A stretch of DNA of 64,000 nucleotides from Pseudomonadota bacterium (GTDB lineage: Bacteria; Bdellovibrionota; Bacteriovoracia; Bacteriovoracales; Bacteriovoracaceae). The translations under genes and the position numbers were made by a program. Under the pieces are notes generated by a model. The model saw only the letters and a program-made list of their open reading frames with translations, ran no database searches and had not been told where the DNA came from. Shown here one piece after another: positions 40,875-50,080 of the stretch; position 1 is the first letter of the stretch, and each line of letters starts with the position of its first letter. The stretch covers positions 186,001 to 250,000 of the forward strand of contig JAIYBW010000005.1 in the NCBI GenBank assembly GCA_027488375.1. The letters are read 5' to 3'.

Positions 40875-42235
40875 AGTTTCTTTATTCGGATGACTTGATC
40901 ATTGCTTGCAGCACCTGTACTCAGGCCCATGCAGCTTTGGCGGTCATTCGAATATCTGGTTTCAAGGACTTAGCTGTATTTCAAGGCCTTTTTCGCTTTT
41001 CTGGTCCTATAGAACCACGCCGAGTTTATTACACCCAACTTATTCACCAAAATGAAGTTATCGATGACATCTGCCTGACCTTTTTTAAAGGACCACACTC
41101 ATTTAATGGTGAAAATATTTTGGAGCTTTCTATTCATGGAAATACTCTGAATGTTGAAAGAATTCTCAATCTATTTATTCAACAGGGATGTAGGTTAGCT
41201 TCACCAGGTGAGTTTACTTACCGTGCTTTAAAAAATAAAAAACTTTCACTTTCTCAAGTTGAAGGTCTAGATCTTTTTTTAAATGCAAATTCTGGCTTTG
41301 CTCTTGATCAGGGTCTTTCTTTGCTCTCTGGTCAACTTCATCAAATTTATGATGAACTTTATGACTTATTTCTCAAACATAAATCAGCACTAGAGCTTTC
41401 CATTGATTTCATTGATGATATAGGTGAGGAGACGGCCCATTCTTATTTTCATTCTTCTCTGCAAGATTTCAAAAAAAAATTTGAGCAACTCCATCGCCGT
41501 GTCCTTCCCCTAGATATTAATTTGATCCAACCAGAAATAGTCATTGCTGGATTACCTAATTCAGGAAAAAGTTCTCTCTTTAATTTATTACTCCGAGATG
41601 ACCGTGCAATCGTTTCTTCCCAGGCCGGAACCACGAGAGATTTTCTCTCTGAGATCGTAGTCATCAGTGGTGTTAAATATAAAATTTTTGATACGGCCGG
41701 AATTCGCTCTTCTGAGGATTTTATTGAAGCAGAAGGCATTAAGCGCTCCCGTGCAAAAATGGCGAATAGTTTTTTTAAGATCCTATTGATTAATCCCTTC
41801 GAGATGGACCCAGAGTTTAACACTTTTGCTCATCAATCTTTCGACGCCGTTTTTTTTACTCATTCAGATCTTGATGGTTTTAACGAAGCTCGGTCCAAAG
41901 TTTTAACTCAATACCCTTTTCTTGGTCCTATGGGGGCATTTGATCTTAAAAACTTTACGGACCTTCATGAAAATGAGCTTTTTGGGTTAGTAAATAAAAA
42001 GTATTTAAATCTAACTAAAGATAAACCAATTTTATTGGATCGCCACAAAACTCTCATTAATCAGGTTCATCTTCAATTAGAAAACTATGTAAATTTAACA
42101 AGTTACGAGACTGACGTCGCTGTCATTTCCCATGAATTAAATACCTTAGCCTCTTGCCTAACAGAACTCCTCGGTATAGTTTCCCCGGATCAAGTTCTAC
42201 ATTCTATTTTCTCTAATTTTTGTATTGGAAAATAG
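40871..42235 (+). CDS. mnmE: tRNA modification GTPase MnmE
   Basis: GTPase that, with MnmG, makes the 5-carboxymethylaminomethyl modification of wobble uridine. It has 454 residues. The N-terminal THF-binding region has HGNTLNVERILNLFIQQGCRLASPGEFTYRAL, the G domain has GLPNSGKSSLFN and DTAGIRSSEDFIEAEGI, and the C-terminus ends with the catalytic-Cys motif FCIGK. A copy of the CCTATAGA repeat encodes GPIEP near residue 47. It lies 39 bases before mnmG, and parS lies in that gap. Confidence 0.96.
   Translation: MKFLYSDDLIIACSTCTQAHAALAVIRISGFKDLAVFQGLFRFSGPIEPRRVYYTQLIHQNEVIDDICLTFFKGPHSFNGENILELSIHGNTLNVERILNLFIQQGCRLASPGEFTYRALKNKKLSLSQVEGLDLFLNANSGFALDQGLSLLSGQLHQIYDELYDLFLKHKSALELSIDFIDDIGEETAHSYFHSSLQDFKKKFEQLHRRVLPLDINLIQPEIVIAGLPNSGKSSLFNLLLRDDRAIVSSQAGTTRDFLSEIVVISGVKYKIFDTAGIRSSEDFIEAEGIKRSRAKMANSFFKILLINPFEMDPEFNTFAHQSFDAVFFTHSDLDGFNEARSKVLTQYPFLGPMGAFDLKNFTDLHENELFGLVNKKYLNLTKDKPILLDRHKTLINQVHLQLENYVNLTSYETDVAVISHELNTLASCLTELLGIVSPDQVLHSIFSNFCIGK
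41001..41018 (+). repeat. CCTATAGA-core near-palindrome, copy 4
   Basis: CTGGTCCTATAGAACCAC inside mnmE. The central 16 bases are identical to copy 3, although the two genes are unrelated. Confidence 0.65.
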
Positions 42236-42243
42236 TTTTGAAA

Positions 42244-42259
42244 TGTTCCACGTGGAACA
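42244..42259. promoter_or_regulatory. parS centromere site 1
   Basis: TGTTCCACGTGGAACA, a perfect 16-bp palindrome in the mnmE-mnmG gap. It differs only at one symmetric pair from the widely conserved parS TGTTTCACGTGAAACA. It would be the loading site for the ParB encoded 3.4 kb downstream. Confidence 0.92.
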
Positions 42260-42274
42260 ATTTAGAGGATCCAT

Positions 42275-44122
42275 ATGAAATTTGATATTGTCATTATTGG
42301 TGGTGGTCACGCTGGTATCGAAGCTGCTTATATTGCTTCACAATTCAAATTGAAAATTGGTCTCATCACAATGCCGGGAATTCCACTCGGATCTGCCCCT
42401 TGTAATCCATCCGTTGGTGGTGTGGGTAAGGGACAGGTTGTGAGGGAGTTGGATGCATTGGGTGGACTTATGGGGATTTTAGCAGACCATGCGGGGATTC
42501 AATTTAGAACACTGAATGATTCAAAAGGTTTTGCTGTTCAATCTACGAGAGTCCAAATTGATAAGGACCTTTATGCTAAAAAAGCTGAAGAAATAATTGT
42601 TGAAAATTCATTTATTAAAGTTATTAGAGAAAAAGTCATTAGTATTGATAAGAAAAATGATATTTTTTCGATCACGACTTCAGAGACTGAATATTCGGCC
42701 AGTAAATTAATCCTCACAGTCGGAACATTTCTAAATGGAAAGATGCATACTGGTTCTGTGCAGACCTTGGGTGGTCGAATTGGTTGTGAGGCTTCCAACG
42801 GATTGGATGGATTACTAAGTAATGTTAAGACTCGCCAGCAAAGATTTAAGACGGGAACTCCACCAAGACTAGACAAGAACACTATTGATTATTCAAAACT
42901 CGAAGAGCAGCCCTCAGATTCTACGGTTAGAAACTTTCACTGCTTACATAAACCTAATCAACGTTATGTGGCGCAAGTTTCTTGTTATTTGGCGAAGACA
43001 AATCCTGATACCATGGGAATTATTCGGGATAATAAAGAAAAAAGTCCCATGTTCAATGGCCAAATCAAAGGTGTGGGTGCTCGTTATTGTCCATCCATTG
43101 AAGATAAAGCTTTTAGATATCCAGATAAGAATATTCACCATGTTTTCATTGAACCAGAGGGCCTAGACTTAGAGACAATGTACCCATCTGGTATATCTTC
43201 ATCTCTCCCGGCCGAAGTTCAACTCTCTTATGTTCGCTCAATTGAAGGTTTAGAGAAGGCTGAAATTAAGGTTTATGGCTACGCAGTTGAATATGATGTC
43301 GTCGATACAACTCAATTAAATTTAACTCTCGAACATAATGAACTCGCAGGTCTTTACTTCGCTGGTCAAGTCAATGGAACCTCAGGCTATGAAGAAGCTG
43401 CAGGTCAGGGTTTTATTGCTGGAGTCAATGCGGCCTTGTCTTTTCTAAACCTGGAACCACTTATTCTTAATCGACATGAGTCTTATATAGGTGTCATGAT
43501 TGAGGATTTGACCTCAAATTTACGAGATGAGCCTTATAGACTATTCACTGCTCGTTCAGAAAATAGATTATATATAAGAGAAGATAATACTCTTCAGCGG
43601 ATGAATCCTTATAGGACGCAGCTTTTACTTCATGAAGAAATTGACCAGTATCAAGTAAGATTTTTAGCAAAATATAAAAATCTTATGGATTTTTGTGATG
43701 AAACAATGATCCCAGAAACCTCTGAATTATTAGTTCAGTTTTCCGGTCCAACTGAGCTTCAGAAACTGGTTCGTCGCTTGAGTGTTAGTGAACTTTTAAG
43801 ACAGGGTTGGCTGAATCCGATCACAACCTTGGAAAAGACTCTTCAGCACTATGGCCTTCAAGTTGATGGGGATCTCATCAAAACTGTCGCTATTTCCAAA
43901 AAATACGATGGCTATATTAAGCGTTCCGAAGATCAAAATGAGCGACTTAAAAAAATGGACTCTATGAAGATTGATTGGCAAAAGATCATTTCTTCGGGAA
44001 ATGTCTCATTTGAATGTAAACAGAGAATAGAAAGAATTCGTCCTGAAACATTTGGTCAGCTCAAACTTATAGAAGGTATTAGGCCTGCTACATTAGTAGT
44101 AGTGGCTTCAAAGGCTTTATAA
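42275..44122 (+). CDS. mnmG: tRNA uridine-5-carboxymethylaminomethyl modification enzyme MnmG
   Basis: FAD-dependent partner of MnmE, 615 residues. The dinucleotide fold is IIGGGHAGIEAAYIAS at the N-terminus. Further landmarks are PCNPSVGGVGKGQVVRELDALGG, FKTGTPPRL, and near the C-terminus FGQLKLIEGIRPATLVVV. Its stop overlaps the rsmG start by one base. Confidence 0.97.
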   Translation: MKFDIVIIGGGHAGIEAAYIASQFKLKIGLITMPGIPLGSAPCNPSVGGVGKGQVVRELDALGGLMGILADHAGIQFRTLNDSKGFAVQSTRVQIDKDLYAKKAEEIIVENSFIKVIREKVISIDKKNDIFSITTSETEYSASKLILTVGTFLNGKMHTGSVQTLGGRIGCEASNGLDGLLSNVKTRQQRFKTGTPPRLDKNTIDYSKLEEQPSDSTVRNFHCLHKPNQRYVAQVSCYLAKTNPDTMGIIRDNKEKSPMFNGQIKGVGARYCPSIEDKAFRYPDKNIHHVFIEPEGLDLETMYPSGISSSLPAEVQLSYVRSIEGLEKAEIKVYGYAVEYDVVDTTQLNLTLEHNELAGLYFAGQVNGTSGYEEAAGQGFIAGVNAALSFLNLEPLILNRHESYIGVMIEDLTSNLRDEPYRLFTARSENRLYIREDNTLQRMNPYRTQLLLHEEIDQYQVRFLAKYKNLMDFCDETMIPETSELLVQFSGPTELQKLVRRLSVSELLRQGWLNPITTLEKTLQHYGLQVDGDLIKTVAISKKYDGYIKRSEDQNERLKKMDSMKIDWQKIISSGNVSFECKQRIERIRPETFGQLKLIEGIRPATLVVVASKAL

Positions 44123-44757
44123 TGTTGGACTTCTCAATTCGATATTTGAATGTTTTAAAAACTCAATTGTCCGGATTAAATCTCACCAATATATTGGACC
44201 CAGATGAGTTTTATCAGAAGCAAATATTAGATTCAATTTTGCCTTATCAAGAATCAGAACTATTTAAAAAATCCGTCAAAGAAACTGGAGTAGTAGTAGA
44301 TGTAGGTTTCGGTGGTGGTTTTCCCATATTGCCCCTGGCGAAGTTACTCCCTGAAGTTAAATTTGTCGGTGTTGAATCCAGAAGAAAAAAAGCTGAAGCC
44401 GTAACCTTGATTGCGAAAGAATTGGGATTGAATAATGTAAAACTTATTCATTCACGCTTAGAGGATTTCAACTTTGATAGGCCTGCGACTATTACTTTCA
44501 AAGCGGTTGGGACAATTGGAGATTATCTTCCCATTATCCATCATAAATTTCCGGCAAAAGTTTTCTTTTATAAGGGCCCAAGCTTTTTACAGCTTGAAGG
44601 CGAACAAATAAAAAAAGTTGAAAAGAACTGGCGGCTTTTAGAAAATCAAGAGATTAAAGTACCAGGAACTCAACAAAGATTTTTGGTCTCTTTTGAAAGT
44701 GTAAATGTTCCACGTGGAACAGCTAAAACCCTTGTCAAACTCTCGGACTTTCTCTAA
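44122..44757 (+). CDS. rsmG: 16S rRNA (guanine527-N7) methyltransferase RsmG
   Basis: Class I SAM methyltransferase, 211 residues. The SAM site is VVDVGFGGGFPILPLAKLLP, followed by FVGVESRRKKAEA. The C-terminal part carries a parS site whose codons read NVPRGT, a frequent arrangement in bacteria. It stands between mnmG and parA. Confidence 0.94.
   Translation: MLDFSIRYLNVLKTQLSGLNLTNILDPDEFYQKQILDSILPYQESELFKKSVKETGVVVDVGFGGGFPILPLAKLLPEVKFVGVESRRKKAEAVTLIAKELGLNNVKLIHSRLEDFNFDRPATITFKAVGTIGDYLPIIHHKFPAKVFFYKGPSFLQLEGEQIKKVEKNWRLLENQEIKVPGTQQRFLVSFESVNVPRGTAKTLVKLSDFL
44706..44721. promoter_or_regulatory. parS centromere site 2
   Basis: A second perfect TGTTCCACGTGGAACA, inside the 3' end of rsmG and 74 bases before parA. 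The two parS sites are 2.46 kb apart. Confidence 0.92.
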
Positions 44758-44794
44758 AACTATGGCTCTCAAACATTTCCCATGCGAGGACTAA

Positions 44795-45643
44795 ATGGCT
44801 AAAATCATTGCGATTGCAAATCAAAAAGGTGGAGTAGGAAAGACAACTACTTCTGTAAATTTGAGCGCTTGCCTCGCCGCAGCAGAAAAAAGAACTCTAC
44901 TTATTGATTTAGACCCTCAAGGAAATGCCTCTTCTTGTCTCGGTCTTGATAAAGAGAGTTTTTCAAAGGCCAATATTTATCACGCTCTCATTAATGAAGA
45001 AGGTATTGAAGCCTGTATCCATCAGACTGAATTGCCTTCACTTGATATTTGTCCTTCAAATAATGATCTTGTTGGAGCCGAGCTTGAACTTGTTCATATG
45101 TTTGCTCGTGAATCAAAATTAAAAGTCGCCCTTGAATCCGTCATGGATAAGTATGACTACATCATTATTGATTGCGCTCCTTCACTTAATCTTTTAACTG
45201 TGAATGCTTTTACAGCTGCTCATTCTTACCTTGTGCCAATGCAGACAGAATATTTGGCCATGGAGGGTTTAACACAACTCTTGAATACGGTGAGATTGAT
45301 CCGCGCCTCACTCAATCCAAAGTTGAGCCTCGAAGGTATTCTTTTAACAATGTACGACTCAAGAAATAATCTCTGTAAGCTTGTGGCCAATGATCTTATG
45401 GAGCATTTCAAAGAGGATATTCTCAAAACGATAATTCCACGAAACGTTAAGCTCTCTGAGTGCACGAGTTTTGGAAAGCCCATTATTCTGTACGACATTA
45501 CTTCGAAGGGAAGTGAAGCCTATCTTTCACTTGCTCGAGAGATCATTTTAAAATCAGAAAAAAAACCTGAAACAGCTTCAAATAAAACCACTGTGATTTC
45601 TCAACAGATTCCAAAATTTGAAGATTACCAAATTCAATCCTAA
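44795..45643 (+). CDS. parA: Chromosome partitioning ATPase ParA
   Basis: Deviant-Walker ATPase that positions ParB-parS complexes. It has 282 residues, with NQKGGVGKTTTSVNLSA at the N-terminus (signature Lys 11 and P-loop Lys), LLIDLDPQGNASSCLG, and DYIIIDCAPSLNLLTVNAF. The ATG follows GAGG. parB starts 12 bases later. The final 25 residues are an extra polar tail. Confidence 0.96.
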   Translation: MAKIIAIANQKGGVGKTTTSVNLSACLAAAEKRTLLIDLDPQGNASSCLGLDKESFSKANIYHALINEEGIEACIHQTELPSLDICPSNNDLVGAELELVHMFARESKLKVALESVMDKYDYIIIDCAPSLNLLTVNAFTAAHSYLVPMQTEYLAMEGLTQLLNTVRLIRASLNPKLSLEGILLTMYDSRNNLCKLVANDLMEHFKEDILKTIIPRNVKLSECTSFGKPIILYDITSKGSEAYLSLAREIILKSEKKPETASNKTTVISQQIPKFEDYQIQS

Positions 45644-45655
45644 GGAGAAAAATAT

Positions 45656-46555
45656 ATGCAAAAAAAACCAATTCAACTTGGCAAAGGTATGGCAGCACTT
45701 CTTGGGAATTCACCAATAGGTTATAAAGAAACTGAACATGCCCCTATAGAACCAAAAAAAGAAATCCAAATTGAAACACAGCCTATGCTTGTGGACGTTG
45801 AAAGAATCGTCGCTAATAAGGGACAGCCGAGAAAAATATTTAAAGAAAAAGACTTACTAGAATTGTCAGAATCTATAAAAGAGAATGGGATTATCCAGCC
45901 CCTCATCGTCCATGAAAAAGATGGTCTGTTTGAAATTGTTGCTGGGGAAAGAAGATTCAGAGCTTCAAAATTAGCGGGCCTTTCAAAAGTTCCAGTTGTT
46001 GTGAAGCGGGCAACTAAAAAAGATGTTCTCGTGATGTCGATCATTGAGAACGTTCAGCGCTCTGATTTAAATTGTGTAGAAGAAGCTTTGGCCTATTTTC
46101 AACTCATGAATGAGTTTGAACTTACTCAAGAAGAAGTAGCGAAAAAAATTGGCAAAGAAAGATCAACCATTGCTAATTTTCTTCGAATTTTAAAACTCCC
46201 TAAAGATGTGATTGTTTCTCTTCAAAAAGAACTTCTTTCTTTTGGTCACGCTAAAATTCTTGTGAGTCTTAATGATGATGATTTAACAAAGAGACTGGCC
46301 AATGAGGTTATTACAAAAAACCTCTCTGTTCGTGAGCTAGAAGAATTGGCGAAAAATGCCAAAAAGAAAATTAAGCCAACAACTACAGGAAATAAATTTA
46401 TAGCTGAGCAGTATGGGCAGTTAAAAAATAAGCTTGAACAAAAAACAGGCTATCATTTTGACGTGAAGGGCAAAAAGAATGGAGCTGGGGAAATTGTCAT
46501 TAAATTTTCCAATGAGGCCGAATTCAATGATATATTTAGCTATCTCATGAAATAA
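45656..46555 (+). CDS. parB: Chromosome partitioning protein ParB
   Basis: CTP-dependent clamp that loads at parS. It has 299 residues. The N-terminal ParA-contact segment is LGKGMAALLG. The CTP-binding motif GERRFRASK is at about 97-105, followed by IENVQRSDLN. The helix-turn-helix is in TQEEVAKKIGKERSTIANFLRILKLP, and the C-terminal dimerisation domain follows a Lys-rich linker. AAGGAG precedes the ATG. A variant CCTATAGA repeat encodes APIEP at residues 29-33. Confidence 0.96.
   Translation: MQKKPIQLGKGMAALLGNSPIGYKETEHAPIEPKKEIQIETQPMLVDVERIVANKGQPRKIFKEKDLLELSESIKENGIIQPLIVHEKDGLFEIVAGERRFRASKLAGLSKVPVVVKRATKKDVLVMSIIENVQRSDLNCVEEALAYFQLMNEFELTQEEVAKKIGKERSTIANFLRILKLPKDVIVSLQKELLSFGHAKILVSLNDDDLTKRLANEVITKNLSVRELEELAKNAKKKIKPTTTGNKFIAEQYGQLKNKLEQKTGYHFDVKGKKNGAGEIVIKFSNEAEFNDIFSYLMK
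45738..45755 (+). repeat. CCTATAGA-core near-palindrome, copy 5
   Basis: ATGCCCCTATAGAACCAA within parB, the most diverged copy: the core and right arm are kept and the left arm is of the GCC type. Confidence 0.5.
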
Positions 46556-46566
46556 AGGGAGAGCTC

Positions 46567-46902
46567 TTGGCCAGAAAAAATGAAATTTGCGCCATCATTG
46601 AAGAAGGCTGCAAATTTGAAGGTAACCTTTCATTTAGCGGCATCGTTCGTATCGCTGGTTACGTAAACGGCAGTATATTTTCAAATGACACCCTCGTTAT
46701 CTCCGAGGGTGCCGTCATTAACGCAGATATCAATGCAAATATTGTCATTATTTCAGGCTCAGTTAAAGGCACAGTTAAAGCTTCTTCCCGTGTAGAAATT
46801 AGACGCCCTGCACGATTTGAAGGGACTGTGACTTCACCAAGTCTTATTGTTGAAGAAGGTGTTATTTTTCATGGTATTACAAAGATGAAAGATAAAAAAT
46901 AG
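46567..46902 (+). CDS. Bactofilin-family cytoskeletal protein
   Basis: 111 residues of the DUF583 beta-helix type, with short repeats such as GIVRIAGYVNGSIFSNDTLVISEGAVINADINA and FEGTVTSPSLIVEEGVIFHG. Bactofilins polymerise without nucleotide and scaffold polar or cell-shape complexes; in Myxococcus they work with the ParABS machinery. The start is TTG at 46567 after GGGAGAG. It follows parB by 11 bases, so it is likely part of the par operon. Confidence 0.88.
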   Translation: MARKNEICAIIEEGCKFEGNLSFSGIVRIAGYVNGSIFSNDTLVISEGAVINADINANIVIISGSVKGTVKASSRVEIRRPARFEGTVTSPSLIVEEGVIFHGITKMKDKK

Positions 46903-46914
46903 GCCCCTATTTTC

Positions 46915-46943
46915 TTGACTGAAGACCCACCTGAGCTTAAAAA
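46915..46943 (+). promoter_or_regulatory. Candidate promoter of the atpF'FHAGDC operon
   Basis: TTGACT (46915-46920), a 17-base spacer and a weak TAAAAA at the -10 position, about 40 bases upstream of the first atp gene. The -10 match is poor. Confidence 0.35.
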
Positions 46944-46983
46944 AATACTGCAAAATTTAAATTCATTTCTTTAAGGTTGGCTC

Positions 46984-47427
46984 ATGGAAACGTTTGTCGC
47001 GATTTTCTCCCAGTTGGGTGTAGACTCATCTCTTAAGTATCAATTTGTTATTCTAGTTGTTGTCTTTATTGCTGCTCAATTTATCTTCTTAGGTAAACTC
47101 CAAAACGTTTTGGAAGTGAGAGAAGAAAAAACAATTAAACTTGAAAATTCTGCAGATGACGTTCTTGAAAAAGCAACAGCTATGCAAATTGATTACAAAG
47201 CAAAAATCGATGAAGCTCATCGCGTAGCTTTGAAAACATCGACTGAGAAAAAACAAAAAATTACTCAGCAATATACTGAGCAATACAAACAATCAGAGAA
47301 AGAACTTGGTCAATTAGTTGATCAATCACGCTCAGCTTTTGGTAAAGAGATTGAAACCAATAAAGAAAAATATTTGGCAGAATCTGAAACTTTATCAAAC
47401 TCACTTGTTCAAAAAATTCTTCAATAA
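46984..47427 (+). CDS. atpF': ATP synthase F0 subunit b'
   Basis: 147 residues: one N-terminal membrane helix (about 18-38) and a long charged coiled coil (EEKTIKLENSADDVLEKATAMQ onward). It is the first of two b-type subunits that form a heterodimeric peripheral stalk. AAGG precedes the ATG. It is nine bases from the second b gene. Confidence 0.88.
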   Translation: METFVAIFSQLGVDSSLKYQFVILVVVFIAAQFIFLGKLQNVLEVREEKTIKLENSADDVLEKATAMQIDYKAKIDEAHRVALKTSTEKKQKITQQYTEQYKQSEKELGQLVDQSRSAFGKEIETNKEKYLAESETLSNSLVQKILQ

Positions 47428-47435
47428 GGAAAAAT

Positions 47436-47981
47436 ATGCGTTTCTGGACTGCTTATGCATTTTTTGCTCTAGGTTTAGTAAGTAAAGCTTGGTCTTCAGG
47501 TGGTGGAGATCACCATGCTTCGATCACAGATTTGATTGCTCCTGCAGTCAATGTGGGAATTCTTCTTGCTGCTCTTATCTTTTTAACGAAAGACAAATTA
47601 AAAAGCTATTTTGTGGCAAAATCTGAAGAAGTCGCAAACACGATTGAAAGAGCTGATATTAAATCTAAAGAAGCACAAATTATGTTTGAAAATCAAAAAC
47701 GTAAAATGGCTTCACTAGAAAATGAATTAAAAAATATTCATTCTCAAGCCGAAGCTGAAGTTAAATCCTTTGAAAATCATACCTCAAAAGAAACAACTGA
47801 TAAAATTTCAAAAATGAAGAATGATTCTCAGGCCAAGATAGATGCTGATAAGAAACAAATGTTAGATGAGCTTAATACTGAACTTCTTCAACAGGTTATT
47901 TCAAAGACAAAAAATACAATTAAGAATAATAAAGATTATCAAAGCAAAGTCTCTACTAATATGTTGCAAGGATTAAGATAA
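47436..47981 (+). CDS. atpF: ATP synthase F0 subunit b
   Basis: 181 residues. An N-terminal signal-like segment ending KAWSSGGG is followed by a membrane helix (about 35-51, PAVNVGILLAALIFLTK) and a long coiled coil. A b subunit with an extra N-terminal segment next to a shorter b' is a pattern seen in delta-type bacteria. Its stop overlaps the atpH start by one base. Confidence 0.9.
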   Translation: MRFWTAYAFFALGLVSKAWSSGGGDHHASITDLIAPAVNVGILLAALIFLTKDKLKSYFVAKSEEVANTIERADIKSKEAQIMFENQKRKMASLENELKNIHSQAEAEVKSFENHTSKETTDKISKMKNDSQAKIDADKKQMLDELNTELLQQVISKTKNTIKNNKDYQSKVSTNMLQGLR

Positions 47982-48520
47982 TGAAAGATCAATCAATTGC
48001 GAAAGTTTATGCGAAGTCTTTTCTTGAGCTTGGCGACGACAAAAAAATAAAAATTGCCGACGAAATGATCAAGTTCACAGAAGTCATTAATAAATCGAAC
48101 GATTTAGAAAACGTTCTTTTTTTGGATGTTTTTACGTCTGAAGAAAAAAAGGCAATTTTTTCTGAAGTAGCAAAGAAACTCAATCTTTCAGATCTTTCTA
48201 CACAGGCCGTTCAGTATCTTATCGATGAAAAGAGGATTGGCCTTTTACCTTTGATCATCAAGGAAATCATCGTTATTGATGATGAAAGAAAAGGCTTCAT
48301 GAGAGGTACGATTGAAGGGAGCGAGATCCAAATAGATCCTGCTTTTAAATCAAAAATTGAATCATTTTTGAAAACCAAACTGGGCCGTGAACCTCATTTA
48401 GATTACGTACAAAATAATAAAATTAGTGCTGGCTATAAAGTGACAGTGGAAGACCTTCAGTTGGATGCTTCACTTGATAATCAGTTAGAACAATTTAAAC
48501 AATCAATTCTTACAGAATAA
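47981..48520 (+). CDS. atpH: ATP synthase F1 subunit delta
   Basis: 179 residues that connect F1 to the peripheral stalk. The N-terminus SIAKVYAKSFLEL, the middle YLIDEKRIGLLPLIIKEI and the C-terminal GYKVTVEDLQLDASLDNQLEQFK follow the OSCP/delta pattern, with the usual LDxSxxxqLxxf end. Confidence 0.93.
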   Translation: MKDQSIAKVYAKSFLELGDDKKIKIADEMIKFTEVINKSNDLENVLFLDVFTSEEKKAIFSEVAKKLNLSDLSTQAVQYLIDEKRIGLLPLIIKEIIVIDDERKGFMRGTIEGSEIQIDPAFKSKIESFLKTKLGREPHLDYVQNNKISAGYKVTVEDLQLDASLDNQLEQFKQSILTE

Positions 48521-48548
48521 ATAAACCCAAAAAGGGAAGGGATTTTCG

Positions 48549-50063
48549 ATGACTACATCAATTAGACCTGAAGAAATTACAGGAATCATTAAAGAGCGAA
48601 TTGCAAACTTTGAATCTCGCTTACAAATGAACGAAATCGGAACAGTTCTCACTATCGGTGATGGTGTGGCACGAGTTTTCGGATTAAAAAACGTTCTTGC
48701 TGGAGAGCTTGTTGAGTTCGATGGCGGAGTAAAAGGAATGGTTCTTAACCTTGAAGCCAACAACGTTGGTATCGTGGTTTTGGGCGATGACGCTTCTATT
48801 AAAGAAGGATCAACTGTAAAACGTACTGAAAAAATTGTTTCAGTTCCAGTTGGTAACGCTCTTTTAGGCCGCGTGGTTAATGCCATTGGTGAGCCTATTG
48901 ATGGTGCAGGTGAATTAAATACAAAAGAATTCCGTAACGTTGAAATTAAAGCTCCAGGAATTATTGCTCGTAAATCAGTTCACGAGCCTATGCAAACTGG
49001 TATTAAAGCTATCGATGCGATGATTCCAATCGGCCGTGGTCAGCGCGAGCTTATCATTGGTGACCGTAAGACTGGTAAAACAGCTGTTGCTATCGACACC
49101 ATCATCAACCAAAAAGGTAAAGATGTTGTTTGTATTTACGTAGCTATCGGTCAGAAGCAATCAACTGTACGTCAAGTTTACCAAAAGCTTCTTGAAGCTG
49201 GTGCTCTTGAATATACAATCATCGTTTCGGCTACTGCTTCTCACTCGGCTCCACTTCAATATCTTGCTCCGTACACAGGCTGTACAATGGGTGAGTATTA
49301 TCGTGACCAAGGTAAGCATGCTCTTATCGTTTATGATGATTTAACAAAACAATCTCAAGCTTACCGTCAGCTTTCACTTCTTCTTCGTCGTCCACCAGGC
49401 CGTGAGGCATTCCCTGGAGACGTTTTCTACATTCACTCAAGACTTCTTGAGCGTGCATGTAAAGTGAATGATTCTTTGGGTGCAGGTTCTCTAACTGCTC
49501 TTCCAATTATTGAAACTCAAGAGGGTGACGTTTCGGCGTACATTCCTACAAACGTTATTTCTATTACTGATGGTCAGATCTATCTTGAGTCAGATCTTTT
49601 CAACTCTGGTATCCGTCCTGCCGTTAACGTGGGTCTATCAGTTTCACGAGTTGGTGGTTCTGCCCAAGTTAAAGCGATGAAAAAAGTAGCTGGTACTCTT
49701 CGTCTCGATCTTGCTCAGTATCGTGAACTTGCAGCTTTTGCTCAGTTCGGATCTGACCTTGATGAAGCGACTCAAAGACAGCTTAACCGTGGAGCTCGTC
49801 TGGTTGAACTATTAAAACAAGGTCAGTATTCACCGATGGATGTGATTGATCAGTCTGTTTCAATATTTGCAGCCACTAAGGGTTATTTTGACTCTTACCC
49901 GGTTAATAAAATTCGTCAGGTTGAATCAGATATGTTGGCAGCTTTTCACTCTCGTCATGGTGATATGATGAATAGCATGAAAGCTGAAAACGCTATTTCT
50001 CCAGAAAATGAATCAAAACTGGTTGCGGCTATTAAAGCATTCATAGCTAGCTATAAGGTTTAA
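48549..50063 (+). CDS. atpA: ATP synthase F1 subunit alpha
   Basis: Non-catalytic nucleotide-binding subunit, 504 residues. P-loop [14 protein letters not shown], the alpha-specific Arg-containing [17 protein letters not shown] and [22 protein letters not shown] are all present. AAGGG lies upstream of the ATG. Codon use is strongly biased, as expected for high expression. Confidence 0.98.
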   Translation: MTTSIRPEEITGIIKERIANFESRLQMNEIGTVLTIGDGVARVFGLKNVLAGELVEFDGGVKGMVLNLEANNVGIVVLGDDASIKEGSTVKRTEKIVSVPVGNALLGRVVNAIGEPIDGAGELNTKEFRNVEIKAPGIIARKSVHEPMQTGIKAIDAMIPIGRGQRELIIGDRKTGKTAVAIDTIINQKGKDVVCIYVAIGQKQSTVRQVYQKLLEAGALEYTIIVSATASHSAPLQYLAPYTGCTMGEYYRDQGKHALIVYDDLTKQSQAYRQLSLLLRRPPGREAFPGDVFYIHSRLLERACKVNDSLGAGSLTALPIIETQEGDVSAYIPTNVISITDGQIYLESDLFNSGIRPAVNVGLSVSRVGGSAQVKAMKKVAGTLRLDLAQYRELAAFAQFGSDLDEATQRQLNRGARLVELLKQGQYSPMDVIDQSVSIFAATKGYFDSYPVNKIRQVESDMLAAFHSRHGDMMNSMKAENAISPENESKLVAAIKAFIASYKV

Positions 50064-50080
50064 TTTAAGGATTAAAAACC

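Noticed and set aside
41449..41823. 124-residue minus-strand open frame in mnmE
   Set aside because: Opposite the conserved MnmE G domain, with no start signal.
48503..48886. 127-residue minus-strand open frame over the atpA start
   Set aside because: Lies opposite strongly biased atpA codons; composition (Pro/Ser/Thr/Arg-rich) is what an antisense frame gives.
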